Positions 35,345 to 61,204 of a stretch of 64,000 bases of DNA are shown in pieces. The notes below the pieces were generated by a model. The model made no database searches. It worked only from the letters and a program-made list of their open reading frames with translations, and was not told the DNA's origin. Source of the stretch: Hormiphora californensis (taxonomy: Eukaryota; Ctenophora; Tentaculata; Cydippida; Pleurobrachiidae). The translations under genes and the position numbers were made by a program. The stretch spans positions 4,147,356 through 4,211,355 of the forward strand of contig CM035356.1 in the NCBI GenBank assembly GCA_020137815.1, given 5' to 3'. Position 1 is the stretch's first letter. Every line of letters starts with the position of its first letter.

Positions 35345-38081
35345 CTGTTTCAGTGTGTTCTGAAATTCTCTACCAAGTCCGCCTGATGTTGACATGACAA
35401 GCGGAGTGAACACCGCCTTCTCAACCTGGAGAACTCGTTGCAGATAAGCTTTCTTCTTCTCAGTTTCATGCTTCTCATAGGTCTTCTGTATACTCTGGTT
35501 GGCATTAGACTTTACCCTTGGATTAAAAATCCTTACGTCAAAATAGGTACAGTCTAAGCTTGACCAGAGTCCACGGGTTCTGATGTCAAGACGAGCCCCG
35601 TCTGCTGTGATGGTCCCAGCTGGAAGGGACGTCCCCCGAACGTTGAGAAGGTGAGGTTCGACCTTGGTATCGAGGCCGACAGTGCTAAGCTCTTTCGCAA
35701 TAAAGTCTCTCACGTTGTCGTGCCTGAAGTTAACAAATCCTCCAAGCTTGCAGGAGATAGCATGATCGATACTGTTAGCTTCTCCGCATGTACACTGATC
35801 TGGTAGAGGTTCGCCAACAAGGGGGAGATTGTACCTAGCCGAGATAGCGTCGAACCATTCCTGTCGGTTTAGAGTGAAGTTAAGAGATTCTAGTGGGAGA
35901 CAAGTTAGCCAGGAGGATGCACCCTTTTCGGCCAGGAGATCGAGGGTCCTCTTCTCTTCTGGTGTCGATTTTGATTTAATTTGATCGATTGCCGTCTGAT
36001 GTTGTTCGTTTTTCGTTCGACGCACAATGAGTTTGTTCTCTGAGTTTTTGACATCATCTGCAGTAAACGTATCTTCCTGGTTCAGCACAGCTGCAGACAG
36101 ATTTTCAGTCATGAGTTTGGAGAAATAGTACTCGCTATCCGATGTAGCGACGGGGTTTTGAATCCCGAGTCCTCCAAATCTCGCTGGAAGAGAGAAAACT
36201 GATCGAAGTCTCTCGTTGATAACAGGTTGTCCAGTCATAGAAGGGATGAGTTGCTGCAGAATTGAATCCTCAATCGGGCCCAACTGATCAGAAATGCCTG
36301 GAGTCGTTCTCATAAGATACGACCACCGTTTAGATACTCCCATGGTGTAGGCTGTATAAGCAAGCTGAGGCTCACTGTTTGCAATCTCCGCAAGTGATGT
36401 TATTTCTGCAACCCACTTATCTACCTCTTTCTGAACAAACTTGTCCTGACCTTCCTTAGTTCCGATATACGATCCCAGGTAACGTTGCCCTTCGGTGGTA
36501 ATGTTAACATCAGGGAAAAGGGCTTTTGCCTCGTCCTCCAGGTGAGGTTTAACAATCAACCAAGATTTTCCTGGATTGGGTAGGTAGCCGTATTCAGGTC
36601 CCTTCAGTTTGATTTTATCCCACCACTGATTTACAGAAGCCAAAGTCCCTCCGCCCAGGCCATCATCGGCATAAAATATCTGGGTAACCTGTTCAATGTC
36701 CTTCAATGAAATTACAAGGGGCATAAGGCAGCTGGCGTACATAAACATGGCCGCAGTATCACCCTGGGTCGTCCCTTCAGCAGATTTAATAATTTCATGA
36801 TTAGTTCCATCGCATAGGAATAAGTTAGATGTTAAACCATATGTATTTTTTAAATAATGCTCAAACTCAGGGCAAACTGTATTTAATATTATTTAGAGCA
36901 GCATTTCGATTTAAGGAATTAAAAGCATTACTTGCATCAATTAATAGCACACACTCACATTTCCCGGATTCAAACAGTTCTCTCGCTGCATGCACGGCAG
37001 CCTCTACTCCGCTCTCCAGCCCAGCACATAGCTGTATCGGGGCGGTAGATTCAACAATATTAGGTTTCAGTGAGCGGGTAATCACCTTGCCGACTAGCCG
37101 GCGTAAGACTTCACCAATCCCGATTGGGCGGATTCCAGATGGTTTTTTGCTCAGAGGGACAAGTCTAGATGCAACGTATGCCGAAAGGTGAAGAGGATTA
37201 ACTACTTCCGTAGCTAATTTGATAGCGAAAGTTGATATGGCCTGTGCTAGTTCGTTTGAGGCGGGGCTGAGTTTTTTGGACAGGAGCATATGTTTCCAGA
37301 GATCAGAGTCCGCTCCTGACGGGCCGCCTGAACCAGTTAGAGTTTTAGCAGCTTTGAGAACTGAATTTGCCGATATATGAGAGAATGTACAATCAATTTT
37401 GGGGAAAACTGGGCCCTCCAACAGTGACGATGAGGCTGCTGGTGCAGGATGTTTTTTGATCAACTCTGTAACAACTTCTGGTGTAACAGGAACTGGAGCA
37501 ACATCGCTATCACGGATTGCACGTAGAGCCTGTCCTACCTTGCCATGTAGCATTAATCTAGTGAAGGCCTTGAGGACATTTCGAGCCTTGCCTTCCCTAC
37601 TAGGCAATCTGCTCTGAATTACACGTCCTTCACGGAGTAGAGATTGAAAATCTCCGGTGCGAAATAATTCGAGTCGTCGTTCAATAGCTATAACATGGTC
37701 CCTTGTTTTACTGGTAGCGGATGGTTTTTGAAGTACTAGCGGGAAAAGTAGCATCAGAAGCATGATTGCAATTGTACTGTTCTGGCTGTTTTTATTGAAA
37801 GAGTTCAGAACATTAGCCACTTCATGCACAAAGTCCTTCCCAGTTTTCCCGGATGGTACCTGGCACAAATTTGCTCTCCAGAATACAACCTCGTGATACG
37901 CTTCGCTCACCTCACGGTGGTGCTCTGATTCGTACTGTTGTTCTGGATCGGTGTGATCGATGGGTAGAGATGTAGATGTTGAGGCGATGTTTTCCTCTAG
38001 CAAGGCAAGTAACTGTGGTTTCAATAGGTTTGTTCTGTAGGGAATACCACGTTTTCGGAGCTCCTGCTTGATCTCATCCTT

Positions 38082-38138
38082 CTTCATCTCAAATTAATTT
38101 CTTCATCTCAAATTAATTTCTTCATCTCAAATTAAATG
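38082..38138. repeat. 19-bp tandem repeat at the 5' end of retroelement A
   Basis: Three copies of CTTCATCTCAAATTAATTT (minus strand TTTGAGATGAAG) overlap the start codon of retroelement A. Each copy contains an ATG in the same context, but the upstream ones run into a stop after a few codons, so the copy at 38087 is the usable start. Confidence 0.85.
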
Positions 38139-38145
38139 AGGTGAA

Positions 38146-40587
38146 ATGAAAAAAATAGGGTGCGCGGCGCTATTTTCTATTTGCGCGGCGCTATATTTTG
38201 ATTTGCGCGTTGCAAAACGCGCAGCGCGCTGCATTTTTTTGAAAAAAATCCCAGCGCTGAGTTGTGATTTCGTTGTCAATCAGCTGAAACTTAAACACCC
38301 TGAGCCGGCTGATTCAACTTACTTCCTTCATGGCCCTGTGCTGCCCACCAACGACGTGATATTCTCCAGTATTACCCCTGAATCAGTGCTCCGTGCTGCC
38401 AAACACCTTACGGGATCAGGTGGTCCGTCTGGAGCTGACGCTGGACTCTGGAAACACATTCTGCTGTGCAAGAAGTTCAAACCCAAATCGTATGACCTAG
38501 CACGGGCGATTGCGACCCTTGCAACCAAACTGGCAACTGAAAAAACTGATCCCATGTACCTTGAAGCATTCGTTGCTAGCAGACTGATTCCCTTATCGAA
38601 AAAGCCAGCAGGTATCAGGCCGATCGGTGTGGGTGAAGTGATTCGAAGGCTTGTGGGGAAAGTTGTTGTAACGGTCCTAAAACCTGACATTATAGAGGCA
38701 ACAGCCCCAATACAACTGTGTGGGGGACTGAAGAGTGGTGTTGAAGCTGCAGTGCATGCTTTAAGAGAAAAATTTAATGATGATAAATGTGAATGTATAC
38801 TGTTAATTGACGCGTCCAATGCCTTTAATTCTTTAAACCGAAAGATTGCTCTAAGCAATATTGATTATTTATGTCGTGATTTTAGCATGTATTTATCTAA
38901 CACTTACGGCTTGCCAGCCAAACTATTCATATCTGATGGAAATTCACATGACACCCTACTATCAAAAGAAGGAACAACACAGGGTGATACCACTGCCATG
39001 CCCATGTATGCATGTGGCCTTATGCCATTAGCTAATTCTCTCCGTAACATTGAAAATTCATTAGATGATGAACTCTTTCAGATCCTCTATGCAGATGATG
39101 CAGGTGGCGGAGGCACTCTAGCCATTATCGAGAAGTGGTGGAGCAAGGTGAAAGAGAGGGGTCCAGGCTTTGGATACTACCCTGAGCCTTCGAAAAGTTG
39201 GCTGATTGTGAAAGAAGACAAGGAGGAAAGAGCCAAGGAACTGTTTCCAGATGTCAACATAACAACTGTTGGTCACCGTTACCTGGGTTCCTTCATTGGG
39301 AGCGAGGATGGTATGAAGGAGTGGGTGAAGAATGAAGTGAAGACTTGGGTCGAGGAGATAGAACAACTGAGCGACATTGCCCGCAACGAACCCCAACTAG
39401 CCTATTCAGCCTACACAATCGGGTTGAGTAAGAAGTGGAACTACTTGCTGCGGACAACACCAGGGATCGCTACAGAACTAGAGCCCATCGAGAAGGCAAT
39501 CAGAGAGAAATTCCTCCCAGCTATCACAGGACAACCATTCATTCCTGATACGCTACGATCCATAATGGCACTTCCTACGAGAATGGGAGGGCTGGGTGTC
39601 GAAAACCCCTGTCACATGGCTGACCTGGAGTACCAGAACTCGCTGAAAGCGACAGAAGAACTTCAGAAGGCTATCCAGAAACAAGACGTAGAATACATAC
39701 CGAATCCTGAGACTGAGAAAGCCATAGCCCTCAGCATCAAAACTGGCAAAGCTAATTACCACAAGGAATGCAGGGAAAAAATCGTTCAGTCAATCAAGCC
39801 AAGAGAGGCGAGGAACCTTGATCTACTCAGCGAGAAAGGGGCATCAACATGGCTCACTTGTCTACCCCTAGAGTCATTGAAGCTCACACTCAATCGCCAG
39901 GAGTTCTTTGATTCAATCTCAGCACGATACGATCTCCCACTAGTGGGACAGCCGAGAGCAACACAGTGCGTTTGTGGAGAGGAAAACAGCATCGATCACT
40001 CCATGTCATGCAAACGCGGGGGATTTGTTGCGGTCAGACACGATTGCGTTCGAGACTTTCTAACTGCGGAGCTGGACAAAGTGTGCTACGACACTAAGGC
40101 TGAACCCCACCTACTGGAAGTTAGAGGAGCAAAACTACCACCTGGGACCATTACAGAGGATGGAGCTCGCCTTGACATTCGAACGAGGGGATTCTGGGGA
40201 CCAATGGACTGCACCTATTTTGACGTAAGGGTTTTTAACCCAAGGGCACAGTCTAATGAGACTCAGGATATCCCTCAAACGTATATCAAGCACGAGGAAG
40301 GGAAGAAGAAGAACTATCTACATCGCATTCTCGAGGTGGAAAAAGCTTCTTTTACTCCCCTCGTTATGTCAACGACCGGTGGACTTGGTCAAGAGTTCAG
40401 CAGAACTCTGAAGCAACTCGCAACCAAGAAATCACGGAAAACTGGCTATACCTACCAGGAGTGTATTCGATACCTCCGTGTTCGTCTATCATTTTCAATG
40501 GTTCGCTCCATAACTTGTTCTATTCGGGGTTACAGAGGAAAGAACAAGAATGATGGCTCTTCATCAGATCTGTACCATACATACTAG
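38146..40587 (+). CDS. Retroelement B: 5'-truncated RT-nuclease ORF, sister of A
   Basis: Open for 813 codons. Similarity to A begins near residue 43 (VVNQLKLKHPEPADS, about 38270); the preceding 40 codons come from GCGC-rich flanking sequence and are probably not genuine. It lacks A's N-terminal SAP-like part, as expected for 5' truncation. RT motifs are complete: LLIDASNAFNSLNR, GTTQGDTTAMPM and ILYADDAGGGG. The Cys/His cluster (CVCGEENSIDHSMSC) and ARLDIRTRGFWGP / YFDVRVFNPR are present. The tail RYLRVRLSFSMVRSITCSIR is the family ending. It lies head to head with A, about 180 bp apart. It has no frameshift and supplies the reference for dating A's interruption. Confidence 0.85.
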   Translation: MKKIGCAALFSICAALYFDLRVAKRAARCIFLKKIPALSCDFVVNQLKLKHPEPADSTYFLHGPVLPTNDVIFSSITPESVLRAAKHLTGSGGPSGADAGLWKHILLCKKFKPKSYDLARAIATLATKLATEKTDPMYLEAFVASRLIPLSKKPAGIRPIGVGEVIRRLVGKVVVTVLKPDIIEATAPIQLCGGLKSGVEAAVHALREKFNDDKCECILLIDASNAFNSLNRKIALSNIDYLCRDFSMYLSNTYGLPAKLFISDGNSHDTLLSKEGTTQGDTTAMPMYACGLMPLANSLRNIENSLDDELFQILYADDAGGGGTLAIIEKWWSKVKERGPGFGYYPEPSKSWLIVKEDKEERAKELFPDVNITTVGHRYLGSFIGSEDGMKEWVKNEVKTWVEEIEQLSDIARNEPQLAYSAYTIGLSKKWNYLLRTTPGIATELEPIEKAIREKFLPAITGQPFIPDTLRSIMALPTRMGGLGVENPCHMADLEYQNSLKATEELQKAIQKQDVEYIPNPETEKAIALSIKTGKANYHKECREKIVQSIKPREARNLDLLSEKGASTWLTCLPLESLKLTLNRQEFFDSISARYDLPLVGQPRATQCVCGEENSIDHSMSCKRGGFVAVRHDCVRDFLTAELDKVCYDTKAEPHLLEVRGAKLPPGTITEDGARLDIRTRGFWGPMDCTYFDVRVFNPRAQSNETQDIPQTYIKHEEGKKKNYLHRILEVEKASFTPLVMSTTGGLGQEFSRTLKQLATKKSRKTGYTYQECIRYLRVRLSFSMVRSITCSIRGYRGKNKNDGSSSDLYHTY

Positions 40588-40749
40588 TCTTTAACTGTTG
40601 CATGTATTTTATGTGATTTTCTTCGTGTAGCCAGTCAGGCAAAAACAATTTATATATACTATTATTGACATTGTTAGGCCAGATGCATGTGGCTTCTTTT
40701 ATTTTCCTCGATTTTTTTCTTTTTTTTTCATCACAAACTCGTGGAAACT

Positions 40750-41021
40750 AGGGATCCCTAAAAAAGTTCAGTATTTACACAGAGTTTACACAGTCTTTAC
40801 ACAGTCATTACACCCAGAGCGGCGCGTGCTGCTTTTTGCGGCTTTTTCTAAGAAAATATTGGATTGTGTGCTGCACAATTGAGTAAATTGAGCGCTGCGG
40901 CGAAAAAAGTTTGCGAAAGACGCAGTCTTTACACCCAGAGCGGCGCGGGCGCTCTGGGTGTAACGACTGTGTAAAGACTGTGTAAACTCTGTGTAAATAC
41001 TGAACTTTTTTAGGGATCCCT
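40750..41021. mobile_element. Foldback element, arms AGGGATCCCTAAAAAAGTTC
   Basis: Arms of about 70 bp: AGGGATCCCTAAAAAAGTTC at 40750 and its mirror ending at 41021. Each arm contains three TTTACACAG-type words in tandem. Inside, the right half has a second hairpin (TTACACCCAGAGCG / CGCTCTGGGTGTAA), and ACACCCAGAGCGGCGCG occurs in both halves. No coding content. Confidence 0.85.
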
Positions 41022-41153
41022 CTCCATGCTGCAGACTGCAGGACTAAAATGCTTGCCCTACAATCATTGAAACGTTTTAAATGCCAAATTTATCATGAAA
41101 CGTCCCCCCACCAAAAGTCTAGTTGGCGCCTCGTCTTTGGAATGGGATTTACG

Positions 41154-41473
41154 GTCTTTTGCAGGGGTGTAGGAACTATTTTTAAAGTGAGGGGGCGAAG
41201 TCACGTGACCAATTACAGCGCTGGACAGCGCCCAAGAAAACTTTTTGTGAGCAAGATTTAGTCACCTATTCCATTGTATTTACCATGCATCGGGCGGAGC
41301 GAGAGCGGAGCCCGAGAAAATTTTTAGGGTTTTGAGCCAAAAAGTCATGATTTCGTCATTTGGGAGTGAGTATTGACTGTTGGTGACAGAAGTGAGGGGA
41401 CGAACCTGGCTAAAAGCGGGGGGGGGGGGGCGCCCCTCGCCCCCCCCCCTGTTCCTACACCCCTGGTCTTTTG
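41154..41473. mobile_element. Non-autonomous hAT-like element with 8-bp target duplication
   Basis: CAGGGGTGTAGGAAC at 41162 and GTTCCTACACCCCTG ending at 41465 are inverted ends of the hAT type (CAGGGGTG). Both sides carry the exact 8-bp direct repeat GTCTTTTG (41154-41161 and 41466-41473). The 304-bp interior has long G and C runs near 41420-41450 and no transposase. ATTCCTACACCCCTGGGC near 2037 looks like a decayed end of the same family. Confidence 0.9.
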
Positions 41474-41968
41474 ACACTTTGCGATTTGCCGATCTAGCAC
41501 TTTTTGGAATTCTGGAGCACGAACCGGCCAGGTTTCCGTAATGCTCAGGAAAGTCATCGAGTGGTCTTAGCGTCTACCATATCTCTTAACACCTCAAGTT
41601 TCCAAGCGGATGAACAAAAAACTTCCAACATTTAGGAGGTGAACAGTGAAACTCTGAAGTATGGGGCCAGGGGCGCATTCCTAAATTATAATATCGTCAG
41701 ACTGTCTGCACCACTAGACGATGGCTTCTTCTTCTTCTAGAATTAATTGCCACAGAATTATTCCCAATTCTTTTTTATCATATTTGATATTTTTATCTCG
41801 CTGGTTCAAAATAGTTGCCACTTAACTACAGAGTACATGCCAAATTCCTTTTCCAAATCTGTTAATGAGAAGCTTTTTCTTTCTGTTTACTGTAAATCTT
41901 ATCTCTGTACAACTGACAAATAATAATGATGATACATTTACAAGTAGCTCGATAAAACAGATGATAAG
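41474..41968. other. Upstream region of the PDZ gene
   Basis: About 500 bp between the hAT-like element and the first recognised PDZ exon. No second gene is seen. A weak acceptor-like AAAACAG ends at 41960, so an upstream non-coding or short coding exon may exist. Confidence 0.4.
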
Positions 41969-58058
<16,090 letters not shown>

Positions 58059-58497
58059 AGGACATGTCAAATAATATTGTCCCAGTTTGTGTGACACCGT
58101 GACTGTGAGAACTTTGTGTGTTCGTGTGTGTTTTGAAAATAATTTTTCCAGAAAAAATAGTTTTTTGTTTTTTTTTGAAGTTATAAGTTGCACAGTTTTA
58201 TTTATAACAACGTTTAATAAATTCCGTTCTTTTTCTTTTCCCAATTGTAACACTGTTACTTCATAGACCAAATATTCGAGTACCAATTGTCCCTACTACC
58301 TTCTCATCCCCAATGAATGACCACTTCTGATCAGTTCATCTGCAGTGTAATGTCGTTACCAACTCCCATCTACCTAACTCCAATACCCTATATTTGTCTC
58401 TGTCACCAACCGTGCCATTTCAGTTTGTTTCCATGGTGTCACGCGTGGCAAGTTATCAGATGTGACGTCACGCAATAACGCGTGAGACATCACGCAC
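58059..58497. other. Convergent 3' region of PDZ gene and tetraspanin 1
   Basis: The two genes end tail to tail, 439 bp apart. Plus-strand AATAAATTC near 58217 (TTTAATAAATT) is a plausible polyadenylation signal for the PDZ gene, about 160 bp after its stop. Confidence 0.55.
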
Positions 58498-61202
58498 TCA
58501 CACGGCGGTACTGTAGGTATTCTGTTTGACAGCCATCTTGTCCTTCGCTTCCTTCACGGTGGCCACCTTGTGTGTCTACAAAAAAGAGGATGATCGTTAG
58601 GTATGAATTCCTTTTTTCGCGTCTTCCCCGAACATTTATCGTGGGACAAGACAACCCTCCCTCTCTAGCTTTCTGAATGAAAATCAGAGAGCTGGAGAGA
58701 GAAGTGTCTGATCTCTATTTTCCACCCCAACTCCCAACTCTCACCCCATCTATCCCCCAGCGGCCAGTACCCCAACATCCATCCACCCAACCCCTCTCTC
58801 ACCCCTCCCTTTATCCCCCTATCGACATTCCACCCTGCTCTACCCCCAAACTCCACCCCAACCCGGCAATCCCCTTCTGCCTTCACCCCACTCCACCCCA
58901 TCCCCCTCTCTCACCCAGTACCCAAACCCCCCCTGCACCCCTCCCCCACTATATCCCGAACTCCCCCTCCACCCCTCTCCCTCTATCGACTATCCCCAAC
59001 CTCCCATCCGCCCCTCCCCTCTCTATTCCAATTCTTTCACCCCAACTCCCCCACTCTATCCCGAACTCCCCCGCCCTCACCTGGAGCTGGTAATCCTCGT
59101 GTTCCTTATATCGTTTCTGCAGGACAACATTGAGGAACACCGCCACGACCTGAATGAACATGAACACGAGGGCCATGAACCCAGCGAGAAGGAGCCAGAA
59201 CTGTAGCAGGTCATTCGTCTTCTCCCAGCACGCCTAGGTAAGTGAGGGAGATCATGGGATATGGGTTATTTTAGGAAATTGGAGGGGTTAATTAGGGGTT
59301 TAGGGGTTTAGTTGGACAGTGGGCTTTGGGTGGCTCTATTTGTGGGATAGCTGGATATAACTCACATCTGTTCTGATGGTAGCTGGTGGGTTTTTAGGAT
59401 CGTGGTAGGTAGAAAACAGATTCTTTCCACACCCCTCCTTGTACTCTTTACAACATGTATCGGGTAGACTCTGAGACAGAGAACTATTGTTGGCACATGG
59501 TGTGAATGGTGAAGATGTAGAAAGTAAAAAGCGTTAGCAACCGGGAGGTAACCATGGGGTTACCATGGTTACCTCCCCAGTTACCCTTTTGTTGTCGTGT
59601 TTACCTGTGCAAAATAGCTGTTGACATCAAGGTTGTTTGAATACCAGTTTGATGCATTTGTCGACAAGAATTCCTCCCATCCATACTGCCCACAACAGTC
59701 CACTTTCTTGTGTATGTAATCCATGGCATCTGTGTACTTCTGATTGATACCAGCCTTACCTGCAAACCGCAAAGTTATTGGAAGTTGTTGTTTCTGCAAG
59801 GAAACTGTTCACCAAAACCAAGTCGATATACAAATGCAGAGCCTAGAGAAGGACACGAGTCAGAACTTCATGTAGGTAATAGGCCATAGAGACTCTATGG
59901 CCTAATCTACGGGTACATGACTACATGGAGCTCCTGTCAGAGCATTGTCCTGACAGTGGAGCTATGACTCGATAAACATGAAATGGGCACCATAATTACC
60001 GTAGAACAGCATACTGTACTTCATTCCATCATGAATGTAATAATGACAGGCACCATTAGAAGTGAATAGGATTACCACGGCAGCGAACTGAGCTAGAAGG
60101 GTTATAATCATGGCGGCCAGAAACTGAAAATATATTTTTGGTTAGATAGTTACTGTTAGACAGTTAGTTACTGTTAGACAGGTAAATCAAGGTTTTGAGC
60201 AAGTGAATACTTGTGTAGCTCATACTGCAACGCTCTGTGAAGTGTGAGGGAGATTAAATACCTGCCGAGTGATAAAACACCTGATCCCTTGTTGAAATTC
60301 AACGAGAAATCATGTGTTCTGCAGAAAGCTGTCAGGCCAATGCTCTGACCACAGTTCTCGCGAGAATGGGTCAGGCCAATGCTCTAACAGGCAGCAAGTG
60401 GTCCTTTCATTTTTAGGGTGGGCGGACTCTAGTGCTAACGGACTCTTTATCTAAATCCAAGGCGGACTCTATATCTAAAAACGGACTCTTTATCTACAGT
60501 TAGACTTTGAAAAAAGTTTAGATAAAGAGTCCTCCCTGTGTAGACTTTTTAGATAAAGAGTCCGCCCTGTGTAGAATTTTTAGATATAGAGTCCTCTAGT
60601 ACATTTTGGCGCCAAATCCTCCAACCCGGACTCTATGTCTAAAATCCTAACCCAACCCAAAACCTAACCCTAACACTAACCCTAACCCTAACCTCGAACC
60701 CAAATAACGGCCCTAACACTTCTAAATTAGTATAGGGGTAGAGCAAACTCTCGTTTCCGGCCTAACGGCCGAAATCTCGAGTTCGCGGCGAAAGGCGGAC
60801 TCTATATCTAATTTAGATTTATGTAGATATAGAGGTCCACTTTGTTTAGACTTTTTAGATAAAGAGTCCGCCCTGTGTAGACTTTTTAGATAAAGAGTCC
60901 TCCTAGAGTTTAGACTTATTTGGACTCTTTATCTAAATCTAAATTTAGATATAGAGTCCACTGTAGACTTAGAGTGTAGCACTAGAGTCCGCACACCCAT
61001 TTTTAGTACTTACCCCGGAAAGGAACAGCGACTGCTTTCTGAAGACACCACAGAATCCAATCAGAGCAGTAACGACCAGAACACTGCCTATTACAACCAA
61101 TACCAACATGATCGGTGATAGCTCATTGTTGATGGCTGTCCCGATATCTTCCGTGAGAATGAAAACGTATGCTCCAACTCCAGTTAGGGCCAGGCCTATC
61201 AA
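58498..61202 (-). CDS. Tetraspanin 1 (first exon not found)
   Basis: Six exons: 61202-61014, 60123-60000, 59759-59605, 59470-59366, 59233-59081 and 58575-58498; 804 nt, 267 aa without the first exon. Exon 61202-61014 encodes the end of TM1 (LIGLALTGVGAYVF), a short loop and TM2 (IMLVLVVIGSVLVVTALIGF). The next gives TM3 (MIITLLAQFAAVVILF). The large extracellular loop has the diagnostic VDCCG plus PDTCC and EGCG, so all loop cysteines are present. TM4 is FWLLLAGFMALVFMFIQ; the tail ends VKQNTYSTAV. Tetraspanins organise membrane microdomains with integrins and other partners. The initiating exon, about 20 codons by analogy with the neighbour, should lie in the unreliable sequence above 61205. 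Exon phases equal those of tetraspanin 2. Confidence 0.88.
58720..59080. repeat. CCCCACTC-rich low-complexity intron
   Basis: C-rich sequence on the plus strand (repeated CCACCC, CCAACTCCC and CTCTCACCC words), G-rich in the tetraspanin 1 transcript, fills the last intron and abuts the donor at 59080. Open frames rich in Pro and Ser here are compositional. Confidence 0.7.
59936..59956 (+). repeat. Single box of the two-box dispersed repeat
   Basis: CTGTCAGAGCATTGTCCTGA followed by CAG, a single copy in a tetraspanin 1 intron. Confidence 0.55.
60329..60391 (-). repeat. Short two-box dispersed repeat, third copy
   Basis: Reverse-complement copy of the repeat at 19238: two GTCAGAGCATTGGCCT-type boxes 41 bp apart with CGCGAGAACTGTGG between, in a tetraspanin 1 intron. 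Confidence 0.7.
60417..60998. mobile_element. TIR element with internal satellite and telomere-like core
   Basis: GGGTGGGCGGACTCTAGTGC at the left is mirrored by GCACTAGAGTCCGCACACCC at the right (one mismatch in the outer part). The direct repeat ATTTTTA flanks both ends (7-bp target duplication). The interior has many AGATAAAGAGTCC / GGACTCTATATCT words, including a 32-bp tandem unit with GCCCTGTGTAGACTTTTTAG, and a CCTAACCCTAACC block at 60640-60700. It begins 15 nt inside the intron after tetraspanin 1 exon 61202-61014. No transposase. Confidence 0.85.
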
Positions 61203-61204
61203 CT

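Larger units (their letters stand above)
30358..38087 (-). pseudogene. Retroelement A: SAP, reverse transcriptase and nuclease-like ORF, split by a LINE
   Basis: Coding blocks are 38087-35345 and 30534-30358, separated by the nested LINE. Joined they give about 970 codons. The N-terminus (MKKDEIKQELRKRGIPYRTN) resembles a SAP DNA-binding domain. RT motifs follow: LVPLSKKPSGIRPIGIGEVL, motif A LLIDASNAFNSLNR, motif B around GTTQGDTAAM and motif C FYADD. A Cys/His cluster (CTCGEANSIDHAISC) and ADGARLDIRTRG with YFDVRIFNP look like a zinc knuckle and a PD-(D/E)XK-type nuclease, which is inference. The tail (IRYLRLRLSFAMVRS) at 30.4 kb matches the C-terminus of copy B. A 2-nt loss near 36868, between motifs A and B, breaks the frame. 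Confidence 0.85.

Noticed and set aside
34487-36748. A single RT-nuclease-SGNH fusion protein
   Set aside because: Copy B and the tail of copy A at 30.4 kb show that the SGNH part belongs to a LINE inserted at 35344.
58677-59093. 138-codon Pro/Ser/Thr-rich frame
   Set aside because: It lies in the C-rich intron of tetraspanin 1 and is compositional.
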